NCBI RefSeq assembly: GCF_954871325.1
Contig: NC_088776.1
Coordinates: 63,946,954-64,010,953 of the forward strand
DNA length: 64,000 nucleotides
Source: Gordionus sp. m RMFG-2023
Taxonomy: Eukaryota; Nematomorpha; Gordioida; Chordodea; Parachordodidae
Reading direction: 5' to 3'
The notes under the pieces: model-generated
Seen by the model: the letters and a program-made list of their open reading frames with translations, nothing else
Database searches by the model: none
What the model was told of the DNA's origin: nothing
Program-made: the position numbers and the translations under genes
Shown here: positions 1-11,678 of the stretch, one piece after another
Numbering within the stretch: position 1 is the stretch's first letter
How the letters are laid out: every line of letters begins with the position of its first letter

Positions 1-972
1 TTAATAAAATTATTTTATTGGCTGGTGAAACATGGTCCAAGAAGGGAAAAAGACCCGATTAAAAATGGCGTCTAAATTAATTGTATGAATTTAATTTTTT
101 TATGTTTATAGGTTTACGTCCAGTGTACCGATGTGTAAAAAAGTGAATAAATATTTGGATTATTTATATGGTTTTAAATTAAAATATTTAAAATATCTAT
201 TATCTTTAAATTGCGGTACAATTATTTTTCGAATATAATTTTTGCCAAAATAATATCTGTTGCATCTGTTGATATATAATTGACATTTATGGACGTTCTT
301 CAATTAATTTCGAATAAGACATAGAAAGCATTTTATAATTCTTGGTTCTTGATCAAATGATATGATAAATGATTGATATAAATTTTGAGCAAATTTTTTT
401 TAAATAAAAAATATTTGATTTTATTCATAGAAACTATATGCCATATAACATATGTCCTTTATTTTGAGTAATCACAAAAATTAATTTCTATATTTAAATA
501 AATCCGGGCCGGGCCGGGTTTGAAAAATTATGCCCGATGCAGATCACTAATTTACAGTACTAGTAAATATATGTATTTATTTGTTTATCCTACCTTAATA
601 TTATATATTTATATAAATTTACATATTTTAATAAAAATTCTAAATAAATTTTGAATAGCTTTATTTATACATATTTTACATTTTTCAAGACACTAGGAAT
701 AGAATGGGATATCTTTTATTATTATAAAAATAAATAGATTTAAAACAAATCAAATCTAAAATATATAAATTACTATCGATAGGAAAATTTAATAGCGGCA
801 AAATAATATCTTCACATAAATCAACTATTTTATTTATAATATTGGCATTGTGTTGTGCTAATGTTAAAATGAATATTTTTAGAAATATTTATATTAAAAA
901 TATAATATACAATATATATTCCTCCTAATGATGGCGCTTTTTAATATATTTAATCAAATCATTATTTTGTAT
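1..972. other. AT-rich stretch without a gene
   Basis: I see no coding region here. The only notable patch is a G/C-rich stretch near 505-535 (repeated CCGGGCC), a small relic of the GC-rich dispersed repeat that recurs at about 7.2, 12.3, 29.7, 30.7, 34.1 and 41.4 kb. Confidence 0.6.
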
Positions 973-1307
973 CAGAGTTGTTAAAGTATCTAGGATACAA
1001 GTATCTAGATATAAAAATGTGGTATCTGTATCTAGATAGATTTTTGATTAAAGTATCTGTATCTGTATCTATATATTATTTTAGAGGTATCTTCTTTTTT
1101 TAGATACTTTTAAGATACATTTTGATATACTTCTATTTAACGCTTTTTAATATTATAAATAAAAATACTTGAATGTAAAATTTATTTTATTTCATGTGAG
1201 CAAAAAACAATATTAATATATATATTAAAAAATTATATATATATATGTAAAATATTAAAGCTTATATATAAAAAAGAATATATAAATATTAATTAATATG
1301 TCCGAGT

Positions 1308-1730
1308 CAGTGGCGTAGCTAGGAATTTTCCTTAGATGGGGTCCATACATATAAAAGCCTCGGGGGCTTCGCCCCCAGACCTCCTTAACGGGCCTTTGGC
1401 CCTTTTGCCCGGCCTTCGGCCGGGTTTATCTTACAAATCATAACCATATCTTCGATAATATATAATAAATTATTTTTTAAATGCATCAATAATTTGTTTT
1501 ATAATTTAGTAGATTATTCTCAATGACTTTATAATAATACTATCCAGAATAATTTCAATAGTAATTTGATATCCTTCCACAAACATCAAAACCAGAAAAA
1601 TATAAATATTATTGGTATTTATTTGATATAAAGTCACCACTTATAAGTCTTTTGAACGTATAATCTAAAAATAAATTTTTGCTCTGGGAGGGGTCCAAAC
1701 CCGAAAACCACCCCCGTAGCTACGCCACTG
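1308..1730. mobile_element. Nested hAT-like MITE with perfect 8-bp target duplication
   Basis: This 423-bp element starts CAGTGGCGTAGCTA and ends TAGCTACGCCACTG, a clean terminal inverted repeat. It is flanked by an exact 8-bp direct repeat, gtccgagt, at 1300-1307 and 1731-1738. It has no coding capacity. It sits inside the older hAT element 973..2726, so it inserted later. Inside the left end is a GC-rich palindromic patch (cgggggcttcgcccc and related hairpins, about 1360-1425). The CAGTGGCGTAGCTA terminus is typical of widespread non-autonomous hAT families in animals. Confidence 0.9.
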
Positions 1731-1880
1731 GTCCGAGTTATCAATAACAAGCAAATTCTGATATTATAATCCATCTCAAGGAATTAGCCATTTTTAATTG
1801 CAATGGAATTTGCATTTTATTTTATTCTAATATATTAATTATTTTATATTAATTTTTAAGATTAATATTGAATTAATATT

Positions 1881-2054
1881 GATGACGAAAATGAAGACAT
1901 TATTCCATGGCCAATTTATGGACTATATTTTAAAATAATATCTCAAAATAAAGAAAACAAATCTCTGTTTGTAAAATGTTTGCTATGTCTACCAAAAAAT
2001 ATGCAAATTTTAATTAGCATTACCTCAACTTGCAAAATTGTAAAACATTTAAGG
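1881..2054 (+). pseudogene. hAT transposase N-terminal BED zinc finger fragment
   Basis: Read in one frame, this segment gives an acidic start (DDENEDIIPWPIYG), then YFK, a KCLLC motif and a KHLR motif. That order (aromatic Y-F, C-x2-C, then His) is the layout of the BED-type DNA-binding finger at the N-terminus of hAT transposases. The rest of the transposase is not recognisable in this element. The fragment lies in 973..2726 downstream of the nested MITE. It is short and the family assignment is by pattern only. Confidence 0.5.
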
Positions 2055-2740
2055 GTATAGATACTAAATAAATGTTTACAATTTTAATTTTAAATTTTAA
2101 GAGAAAACATCAAACACTCTTACTCCAAATAAAAAAGGGGAAGGAGCAAAAATCTATTAAAGAAAAGATTGGACTAGGCTCATCATCCAATATTTTTTCC
2201 CAAGAGACCTCAGACTTTAACCCAAACCCCTTTAGATGATTTAATAAATGATTTTATTATAGATAGCATTCAGCCATTTTCAATTGTTGAAAATCATTTA
2301 TAAATATGATCAAAACATTAGCTCCACAAAAAAATATAATTTGCCCACAGACAGTGGTTGTTACTGAAATCTAATAATTATTTATAATCATATATTATAT
2401 GATTTTATTAATGATATATAATAATTATTTATATTAATCATATTTAATATTAATATCTAAAAATCATTATTTTAGTTATATTTTGATATATGCATCGAGT
2501 CAATAAATTTTTTAGATGATTTCATGAATTTTCACAATAGAATCCTAATTTTGGTTTATTCAAACCTTATCTAAGAGTATAATAAAAAATGTATCTGTAC
2601 ATAGATACATTTTAAATTGTATCTGTATCAAGATAACTTTTTAGGAGCTGTATATGTAACTAGATAAATTTTTAGACGATGTTTCTGTATCTAGATTCAT
2701 TTAAAAAGTATCTTTTAACAACTCTGTTATGTATGCATGC

Positions 2741-3917
2741 CAGTGTTGTTAAAATAGCGCGCTACTTTTTTCAATAGCGGTAGGTTTAGCGGGCTATTTT
2801 TTTTAGAATATAGTGATAGCGGTATCTCACTACTAATCTAGAAAGTAGACGCTACTTCGCTACTTTCTATTTTACAAAATAAATTAAAAATAAATATTTT
2901 TCAATAAATCTAAAATTATAATCCTTTTATTTAATTTAATTTTGAAATTTATATTTAAAAATATACATTATAAATCTAGTTAGCATTATAAATCTAGTTA
3001 TTAAAAGTGTGAGATTGTTGAAGATGGCGAAATTTCTTTGGAAAATGAGAAAATTATAGATTATCCTTTCTATAATATTAATATATAGTATTAATATAAA
3101 ATTCGAAATTAATATATTATTAATAACCTTGTGTATAATAATTATATTTTTAAAATCTTTATTTACCATATTTTAATACTAATTTAATATTTTATGAATG
3201 AATCTAAATCTCAGATAAATTTAAATTTTGAAAATTAAATTTTTCTTCTTTTTTTTATAATATACAATCGCTTTATATAAATTATATTTCCAGTCCTGTA
3301 TGATGATGAAAATGTAATAGCTGCTATCGTTCATCCTAGTTTCAAGTTAAATTGGCCATATATTAATTTGACTGAATCTAAAGGGCAACTTGATAGGCTG
3401 ATGGTAACGTTAAACAATGCCATGCCTAACCACGATACTAATACTATAGCAAGATCGAAACCGCGGCCTACCATAGACGATTTTTTTGAAATAAATAATA
3501 ATATTATTGAACCTCTAGATGCTTTTTTTAAATCTAAAGATACTCATTTAAATATTTTTGATTATTTATTTCATATAAAAAGTGTATTTATTAAATTTAA
3601 TACTGCGTGGCCCTCAAGTGCTAGTGCTGAACGATTATTTAGTATGACAAAGCTTATACTTTATGATCATCGCAGACTAGGGGATGACAGTACCGAAATG
3701 TTATTATTATTAAAGTGCAATAATAAATAAATTGTATATATATATGTAACAAATTATAGTCATGTTTTTATACCAATATTTTATTTGTGGAAATAAAGTT
3801 AGGTAAAAAATATTTTTAAAAAAGAATCAAAATAGCGTAAAAAGTAGCTAATAGCGCGCTACTCATTTGAAAACGATAGCGATAGCGCGCTACTTTTAAA
3901 AGTAGCGTTCAACCCTG
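2741..3917 (+). mobile_element. Truncated hAT element with GCGCGC-rich terminal repeats
   Basis: The left end reads CAGTGTTGTTAAAATAGCGC and the right end, reverse-complemented, reads CAGGGTTGAACGCTAC. Both are followed by imperfect copies of TAGCGCGCTAC. The element begins 15 bp after the end of 973..2726 and shares the CAGNGTTGTTAAA terminus with it, but its subterminal sequence is different. It keeps only the C-terminal part of a transposase (3294..3730). I could not find a convincing 8-bp target duplication, so one boundary may be inexact. Confidence 0.7.
3294..3730 (+). pseudogene. hAT transposase C-terminal dimerisation domain
   Basis: The translation contains VIAAIVHPSFKLNW, equivalent to the 'LHPRFK..W' motif of hAT transposases. 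Further on, WPSSASAERLFSMTKLILYD is the hallmark of the hAT C-terminal dimerisation domain (family pattern S-S-A-S-x-E-R-L-F-S). It stops at 3730. A possible splice acceptor (tatatttccag) precedes 3294, so this may have been the last exon of a spliced transposase gene. The N-terminal DNA-binding region and the catalytic DDE core are absent between here and the left terminus, so it cannot act alone. Confidence 0.85.
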
Positions 3918-6420
3918 GCCAGGTGAGAAGTAATGTATAAAAATCGTATTAATTATTTTTTTTTACAATATTTTATTTTTATAAAAAGTTTAAATTTTAA
4001 AATACTATTAAATTTCTAAATAAGAAATCACAATTATTTAATATAACATATTTAATTTATCACTTGTCATTGTAGTTAATATTGAGATTATCAAGAAGTA
4101 TCATTTTAACTTGAACCTCCTGATAATATAGACAAAGTGAGGAGAGAATAGTGGAAATGAATATGATATACTAGTGAAGTGATACACAATTACAATCTAA
4201 GACAACCATTAAGCTTGAGGAGAAAGAGTTTATATTGATAAAACAGATAATCCAAAACCAAATCAATGCTTATAAATTGGAATACAAATAATTTAATTCC
4301 ACAATCTCCCTACATTTTCTTTTGAAACAATATCAAATGTACCTTATATTTGGATTATTTTTTTATAATGAACTTTGCAATTATATTTTATCTGCAAATA
4401 TGAAAAGAATTCTTCAACCAGGGGTGTGGGGGGGGGGGGGGTCTGCTAATGAATTAGGGAAGAGTTCTTTAAAGAATGTTAGAAGTGATAGAATAGAACA
4501 TTTAGTCAGGGGTAGACAAAAGGGGGGACCGGTATTTTTTTTTGGAAAATGGTGTCATCCAATCACGGTTCAAAAACAAAATTCATTAACGCTCAAGGCG
4601 TGATTCTTAGTGACTCATCGAGTGTGCGGAATTTTGATTGCCCAAACCCATGTCTAATTGATATTCTTATCCATGAAGTGGCCCTTTCAAAAAATAACAT
4701 TTTTTTTCCTTTATCGGTTTCGGTAAAAGTAGAGTTTCCTTTATATTTTGGATGAGTTCCTGAACTTTCATAAAAAAAAAAATATGTATATCTATGACTA
4801 TATATAATTTGTATCTGTTTGAGATGTAACGCAAGTATTAACTAAAGTAACTTAGCCAATAAGTATCATTAGTTATTATCTAATATAAGGCCCAATTTCA
4901 GGCCTGATATCGAGCTCGTGGCTTAGTGGTTAGTGTAGGGTTATGTTAGAACTATACGTAGTTAGAGTTACTATATTTGTAAAAAAAAAGGTTTTAACTA
5001 AATTTCGGTAACAAAGCTAAAATAACAGCACATAGCACCGCCTCAAATATATTGGGGGACATTTTAGATTTTAAACCAATTTAAAAAAAAAACTCTTCTA
5101 AATAGAATATTACCATCAAGTTAAATGTAGGGTCGGTTGTTCAATTCCAGCTGTGAACTCTTTTCCCGAATCTAGTCAGCACGAGCGATTACTAAATGGT
5201 TAGAGATACAGTAGCTAACCAGCCCGGATATGGGGAGAGAAGGGGTAGGGTGAATATATATTTTTTAAAAAGGGGGTTTAAAAAAATTTGATAGTTAAAT
5301 TTTTTAATATCCGAACCGAACCGAAGGGTTAGAATGATCTTTTAATAAAGCGAATATATATTATAATAAAAGATAATCATAATAAGTCGTCGGTTCAACT
5401 CAAGGAGATTTTATTATAATAATAAATAAATAAACAAACTAAATATATATAATAAAATATAATACATTTATTATGTAGTAAATTATAGAAGAAAAAAAAA
5501 CAATTTATTAAATACAATAATTATTCAAAAATAATTCGTCAACCAGGATAAAAATTAACTAATAAAAAAAAAAAATATCGCAATATAATTATGTTACATT
5601 AGAATTCCTGTAATGGCGCGTAGCGTATTGATATGTCGTTTAAAATTAAAAACGAATCAAATAATAATTCTAATTTTTTTTTAACATTCAGGAAGAAAAT
5701 CGGATAACCAACTCAATTATTCATAAGCGGTGACTTGATGATGATTTCAGCAATCTTTATTAATCCTATCCGAACGATGGCGTGATATGCCAAGCATCCG
5801 AAACCTTTAAAAAGTTCGGTCATTCCCAGTATCTTGATCGGTTGATGAATACCCATGTTAATATTAATCCCGGATGAATAAGTTGAGACCGGGGCAAAAT
5901 GGTGAGAAATAGGAACTATCCTTAATTTTATTTATAGAAGAAAAAAAAAAGAGACGATTTGAAAATTAGAAAAGGGGTTAGTCGTAATATTCGGTCCGAA
6001 AAACTCGGTCCGAACCGACCCGTGGGTTGGGAAATCGGTAAATATTTATTTTCAATTTAATGAAATCATCGAATCATGGTTCGTTGTTATAAATAAAGAA
6101 AAATAACGATTCGTAGTCTATAGCCGATTTTTGTTTAAATTCAAGGTTCTGACATTTTAACTCTTGCCGTCAAATATAAGTGAAATATAAATAAATAAAC
6201 CTAAGTCCCGAGTCCATATCATCGATTAGCAATATTTTACGAGGCAGAGTTCTCCCGAGCATGCGCAGAAGGACGAGATTAGTAACGCAATATAAAGGAT
6301 AACAGACAAAAGATGCGCCCATTCTACCCCACAGCTTACAAGTTAAAGCTGTGACGTAACAACGCCGAGTATCGATGCCTTTATCATTATAAGGTGTACG
6401 AAAGTATAAAACTAATTTTT
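3918..6420. other. Gene-free repeat-bearing stretch
   Basis: No convincing coding region is seen. There is a 13-base G run near 4429-4441 and tRNA-like promoter motifs at 4911-5400 (separate entry). At about 5310-5330 and 5990-6030 lie short CCGAACCGAACC-type repeats, which also occur near 33.5 and 33.8 kb. From about 5580 on the sequence is less AT-rich than before. Confidence 0.5.
4911..5400 (+). repeat. Possible tRNA-derived SINE-like repeats
   Basis: Two successive segments carry RNA polymerase III-like motifs. The first has an A-box-like TGGCTTAGTGGTTAG near 4918 and a B-box-like GTTCAATTCC near 5138. The second has TAAATGGTTAGAGATA near 5193 and GGTTCAACTC near 5391. In both the A-to-B spacing is about 200 bp, too long for a functional tRNA promoter but equal in the two units. 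This may be a tandem pair of tRNA-derived elements with inserted sequence, or chance. I do not claim a tRNA gene. Confidence 0.25.
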
Positions 6421-6469
6421 TAATTTTCCCCCCTTCTTAATTTTCTTTTTAAATTTAATTATTCCTTCG

Positions 6470-6810
<341 letters not shown>

Positions 6811-7169
6811 AAGAAATAAGTTGAACCTGAATGTTTGGATGGGACTTTAATGAAGCCATCCCCTGTCAACTCCTCTTCATCTTCAAAATCGGAAGTATGA
6901 TTGTATTTTCGATTATCAAATCTCTTTCTTTTCTTGTAACTTTTCTGATAAAAATTGCATTTTTTTACTCATAAGCCTCCAAAAAAACAAACCGATTAAC
7001 AAATTCTCAATCGAATAATTTATATATCAGTCAGGCTGATCCAATGGCCGCTACCAAAATTCTTAACTTTTTATATTATTTAGTCCCTCCACTCTTTCCT
7101 TATCTTGTCAATAACAATTTCATTGCGCGCGAAAAATTGGTCACCCAGACTTCATTATTTTATAATTAT

Positions 7170-7275
7170 CGGAGATTTGCAGGGGTACCATTTGCATGGC
7201 CCGGCACTGATTTTATTTTTAAAAAGTTAGGCCTGGCCCTGGTTTTGTATTTTCAGGCCCTGCACGGATTTTTTT
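7170..7275. repeat. GC-rich dispersed repeat relic
   Basis: The sequence TTTGCAGGGGTACCATTTGC, then GGCCCGGCACTG, GGCCTGGCCCTG and CAGGCCCTGCAC, resembles the GC-rich elements at 12153..12478 and 34065..34149, which share the word GGTACCATTTG and the CCCGGCC core. It is probably a decayed MITE copy. Ends and target duplication are not clear. Confidence 0.45.
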
Positions 7276-7488
7276 TATAATAGTTTTACTAACATTCCTG
7301 AATGTTATGGATTGATAGGTGTCAATCTTTTTCCATCCTAGATATTCGCATCTCAGGTAACTCAATATCCATAAAAATATTGATGCAGTTCTATTTATCC
7401 CCCCCCCCTTATTTCAAGTCGCCAACGAAATTACCGCATCGCATAAATATAAGTTTAAAAAAATAATAAAATGCGAATAATTTGTAAT

Positions 7489-7833
7489 TCAAACTTTAAT
7501 ATTTTTAACAACCATCCTATTGGCCACCTTTCCAGCCAAGGCTTCGCAAAGCCGTTCAGCTATGTACCGAATTATGAAAGCCGAAATTAGGGCAAGAAAT
7601 AGCGCCCCAACTCTGTTCGATTTATCGTCGTAAATCCAACTCATGGCACCGCCGGATGAACGTTTTGCCAAAGGTTCGGCGACAGAACGCCCAAAAAGTG
7701 TGGTCCCGAGGATGGCGGATTTAGTAATGTGAAACGCATCACGAAATAAATCGACAACGTTTCGGGGAATTATGGAATAGATGGAGGATGAGGAAGAAGA
7801 GGGTTCGTCAAGGGTTATGATAGAACTCTGCAT
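7489..7833 (-). CDS. Hypothetical small membrane protein, 114 aa
   Basis: I do not recognise this protein. The frame runs from an ATG at 7833 to a TGA at 7489 without introns. Its codon third positions are richer in G/C than the surrounding DNA, which argues for real coding. Residues 11-17 are a serine-rich patch (PSSSSSS). Residues 20-60 form an amphipathic region with basic residues. Residues about 75-92 (VGALFLALISAFIIRYIA) form one strong transmembrane segment, followed by a short basic tail ending VVKNIKV. The N-terminus has no signal peptide, so a tail-anchored or single-pass topology is likely. It could also be the last exon of a longer gene, since nothing upstream rules that out. No neighbour suggests a role. 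Confidence 0.55.
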   Translation of the reverse strand: MQSSIITLDEPSSSSSSIYSIIPRNVVDLFRDAFHITKSAILGTTLFGRSVAEPLAKRSSGGAMSWIYDDKSNRVGALFLALISAFIIRYIAERLCEALAGKVANRMVVKNIKV

Positions 7834-7921
7834 AAAAAAAAACGAGGAAAAAAATGAAATGAAATGAAATATAATATAATGGAAAATAAAAAATTAAAAC
7901 ACAATTAGCATTGATATGTAA

Positions 7922-7984
7922 GAACCCGAAATTATAGTAAGACCTGTACACCGCTACACCATGCGCCAACTTTTAAATTAGCGG
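7922..7984 (-). other. tRNA-like sequence, possible pseudo-tRNA or SINE head
   Basis: On the minus strand GGCGCATGGTGTAGCGGTGT has the look of a tRNA D-arm/A-box. About 40 nt further on, CGGGTTCTTACA is a weak B-box (consensus GGTTCRANYCC). The acceptor and anticodon stems do not pair convincingly, so this is not a functional tRNA as far as I can see. Confidence 0.3.
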
Positions 7985-8200
7985 CGATACCGCGTAAGGT
8001 AGTAAATGTTATAGCAAAAAAAAAAGGCATTTATAATTTGTAAAAAGATAAATATAAATTCTTTCTTTATATGTATATTTAATATAAAATTTTATGGAAA
8101 ATGTTATTTTTTTATTATTTTAATTATTTTTTAGGCAAGGAAAATCGATTGAGCATTAATATAGAAAGAAGTTAAATTATATTTTCATAAAACTCAAACC

Positions 8201-8408
8201 TAGTGTTGTTAATTTTATAAAACGGCAACCTCGATACTACATCCAGAAGAATATTACGCAATCCATGAAGATTTTGCTCATAGAAGGAACAAAGGTCTAC
8301 TATACATACATGATCAAAATCTGAAGGCTTAGTCAATATTTTTATGGCTAAAATATCGATATAGCCGCTATTAAAAATCGGCTCTAAACGAGCTGTTTAA
8401 CAACACTG
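8201..8408. mobile_element. 208-bp hAT-like MITE
   Basis: The left end TAGTGTTGTTAA and right end GTTTAACAACACTG are inverted repeats of the CAGNGTTGTTAAA family. The flanking 8-mers ctcaaacc (8193-8200) and ctcaaatc (8409-8416) match at 7 of 8 positions, as expected for a hAT target duplication. The interior includes ATTTTGCTCATAGAAGGAAC and GGCTAAAATATCGATATAG, words that recur in copies near 29.8, 37.5 and 61.7 kb. It has no coding capacity. Confidence 0.8.
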
Positions 8409-9890
8409 CTCAAATCTATCGGTTAAAAAAATTCCCCAAATACTATACACTTTTAGGCACTAGCAAATTAAAGTATTTTGATGTGATTATTTCAATATTT
8501 TTCTGGTTCTATCTAACTTAATCAATTATTGAAGACTATCAAAAATTGTAAAGGTTTTAAATTAATTTTTAAACTTTTTTAAAACAAAATTAATATTCAA
8601 AAAAAAATTGAAGTATAATTTCAAATCAAAAACTCTAAATTATGCTTTTTATATTTTATGCTTTTCTAAGCACTTCCAACCAATAAGGTTGGTGTTCATT
8701 CATAGGATTGCAAGGAATTGTTAATATTATTTATCTTATCATAAACCTGCACTATTTGAATCAAATTAGCAATGTAGAATGGGCACATCAGACTGTAGGT
8801 CAAGCTTTTTTGTTTTTAATTTATTTATTTTTTACTTGAATTTAAAAAAAAATGAAATAAAATAAAAACATTTTAAAAAATAAAACTAAATAAGATGCGA
8901 AAGAAATTATAATAAATAAATAAATAAAACCCTTCTCTTCAGAAATGAAAACAAATAATTATATAAAAAGAATTACATATAGCATTGAAATCTTTTTACC
9001 ATTTTAAAATAAAATGTTGGCATATTTCTTTGGATGAAGATTTTGTAAAATTCACATCTCTAAAAAAAATAAAATATTATTATTAAAAATATTAAATATT
9101 AAGGAATATTTGGATTCAAGTTTTTCATTCTTTATTTTAAAGTCTTTAATTATATTATTCTCTTCATTTTAATAATTTTTTTATTCTCTTTGTTTGTTTT
9201 TTATACTTCTTTTTCCTTTTATTTTTAAGTTTACTAACTTCAAAAGTATAATTATTTCAGGTATGTCATGATTTTCTGAAAAGTGTGTTTGTGCTTATAT
9301 TTATAACTTTTATCAATAAAATATTGTAGATTTTAAAATAATTAGTATGAGAAAAAAAAATAAAGAAAAATTATTAAACAAAACAAATCAAATATAGATT
9401 TTAAATAAACTTTGGATATTGCAATATGTCACTCAAAAAATTCTCCGTGACTGTTGATAAGCCATTTACAATGAGTGTAGTTGTTAACCCTTTCCATAAA
9501 CAGAACATTCCCTGATAAAATCATATCATAATACATTATAAATAATTTGCCATATCTGTTGTGTATAAAAAATATACTTGGGTTTTTATTATATTTATTG
9601 TTGGAGTCATGAGAGTTATTGGATTAATATGGTATTTTTTAGAATCTAAATGTAACTTTTAAAAAAAAATGTATAGTTTTAATAAATATATAAATTACTT
9701 GACATTGGGTACTTATGGTTATAAATGGTTGCGATAGTAACTGGTCTAAAAATAGGCTATGGGATAAATTATTATAGAACTCTAGAAATAATATATAAGT
9801 ATAAACCATGTAAATGTAGTGATTGTCGCCTTAATTTGTTCATTTTGATCTAAATTTAACATATTAATATATTATAATGAATGTCTATAC
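8409..9890. other. AT-rich stretch, nothing recognised
   Basis: I find no credible gene, RNA or bounded repeat here, only A/T-rich low-complexity sequence. Confidence 0.5.
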
Positions 9891-10052
9891 CTTCAGTAAG
9901 TTCATAATCCATATCTTTGAACTTATCAAACTTATCTTTAAGATAAGACTTCTTAGGGCTTACATCATCTTCTAAGGGGTTGTCAAATATATTAGGATTC
10001 ATATGCGCGCTTGAATATTTTTTTAAACCATATTCCTCTCGTGGCAAAGAAC
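9891..10052 (-). CDS. Possible internal exon, 54 codons, unrecognised
   Basis: On the minus strand a 162-nt open segment is bounded by an acceptor-like TTTATGCTAG and a donor-like CTGAAG|GTATAG. It is open in the frame SLPREEYGLKKYSSAHMN, with a charged tail including SPKKSYLKDKFDKFKD. The residue mix is plausible for a hydrophilic protein region, but I recognise no family and found no partner exon nearby. Its codons are AT-ending, unlike the gene at 7.5-7.8 kb. It may be chance. Confidence 0.3.
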
Positions 10053-11430
10053 CTAGCATAAATATTAAAGACCATAAATAAAAAAAAATCAACCATACCC
10101 ATTAATGTAAATATAGCATTGTTAAGCAAATATACCTATCAGATCTGACATATTGATTTTTCACACGATAATGACACATGTTTATTTTTGACAGATAGAA
10201 TGTCGGGAATTATAATATTTTATATTAAATTTTTCTAAATTCTAAATTATTCTTAAATATTAATTCGTTTAGTAAACCAAACTAACAAATTGCATTTATC
10301 GCGTCAATTTTCTTGATAAGATCGAAGAAATAATTTCAAAAAAAATATAACTTTATACTAACAAAATTGATTATATTTGATGAATTAAAATATTATTTTA
10401 TTATTAAATAAATTTCAAATATATTTATTTCAAACAAAAACAGGCCTGACAAAATCCATTATTTGAGTATACAACACTTTTATATTTGGTTTACACATGC
10501 TTTTTAAAATAAATTCTACATATATATATACTAAAGGTAATATAAATGTAGAGAATAAATCAAGAGAGTCTTTCAAAATGCTAGGATTTATAAATTGAAT
10601 TGTAGATCAATGAATTAATGAATAAATTATTATTAAAATTTATCATTTTACAGGAACTAAAAGAACTTAAAAGTTAGAATCTATGTGCAAAAGATTATTA
10701 CCAGGATATAAGCAATAGTCATTTCATTCAAATGAACAAAATTATTTTGTAAATTATAGTGCTGTAAACATTTCTAAAAAAATCGAACGCGTTCAACGTT
10801 CATTGACAAAAATCGAACGCGTTTACGTTCAAGTTCATGTTTAAAAAAAAGGAACGCGTTCACGTTCATAAACCGTTCAAAATTTTATGTTAAATTTTTT
10901 TTAATTTAATTTAATATAAATAAACTTTTATAGCGTTAATTCTGACTTAAACTCTAAATGTTTATAAATGTAATAATAAAGCATATTTTTAATACAATAT
11001 ATTTTAGCCATGTTAAAAAATAAATTTTATTTTAATAATATAATTATAAATAAAATTTTATATAATATAATATAATATAGCGAATAAAAAGATATTTTTA
11101 TTTATAAAAAATTTTTCATATTAAATTATAATAACAATTGTTTTCAAAATATTTATCTCATAGACAGGAACACTTGGCAGTTAATACGGCATCCAAAAAA
11201 TGCAGATAACGGATTATATTTTTCAAAAATATTATTGTTAATATTTATTCCTATCTCATATATATATATTTAATTACATTTATTTATCACATTCATCTAC
11301 TAAGTTATTTTATCAATTAATTTTGATTTCAAGTTTTCCTTGGCGTAATTTATCTATTATTTTCAAATTTTAGTGGCGTATCTAAATTTCTAATCAAATA
11401 ATAATTATCTCTGAAACTCCTTGTCCAACA
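10053..11430. other. AT-rich intergenic stretch
   Basis: Apart from the palindrome cluster at 10777..10885 (separate entry) I see no gene or bounded element. Confidence 0.5.
10777..10885. repeat. Cluster of GAACGCGTTC palindromes
   Basis: In about 110 bp there are three GAACGCGTT copies (two of them the complete palindrome GAACGCGTTC), interspersed with four or five ACGTTCA words. They stand out sharply in A/T-rich DNA. The preceding GTGCTGTAAACATT resembles a hAT-like terminus, so this may be one end of a MITE whose other end I could not find. Confidence 0.6.
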
Positions 11431-11678
11431 GGGGGAAAGAAATTGCAAGTTCCAACGAGATCGAGTCTCCACCATCAAGCAGTAACAGCTATTTTGGAGT
11501 TATAAGAGCTGATTATTAATGCTATTACTGAAATATCACAATGGCTTGAAAGAAATATTTCCTCAGAAGCAAGAAAATTATTGGATTCAATACTTATTCC
11601 AAATTTTTTTCTCATTAGAATGTATTATTTAATTATACAACTATTTTATGTAATACTTTTCAAAAACATAACATTGAC

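Larger units (their letters stand above)
973..2726 (+). mobile_element. Decayed hAT-superfamily DNA transposon
   Basis: The ends form a terminal inverted repeat: CAGAGTTGTTAAAGTATC at the left and its near reverse complement, ending TTTTAACAACTCTG, at the right. The flanking 8-mers are ttttgtat (965-972) and ttatgtat (2727-2734). They match at 7 of 8 positions, as expected for the 8-bp target duplication of hAT elements. Just inside both ends are degenerate GTATCTAGATAC-type subrepeats. The interior holds a BED-finger-like fragment (1881..2054) and a second, nested element (1308..1730). No complete transposase is present, so the copy is dead. The superfamily call rests on the CAG-type TIR, the 8-bp duplication and the BED fragment. 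Confidence 0.75.

Noticed and set aside
4322-4755. Overlapping + strand frames near a poly-G run
   Set aside because: They run through the G homopolymer and low-complexity DNA with no recognisable motif.
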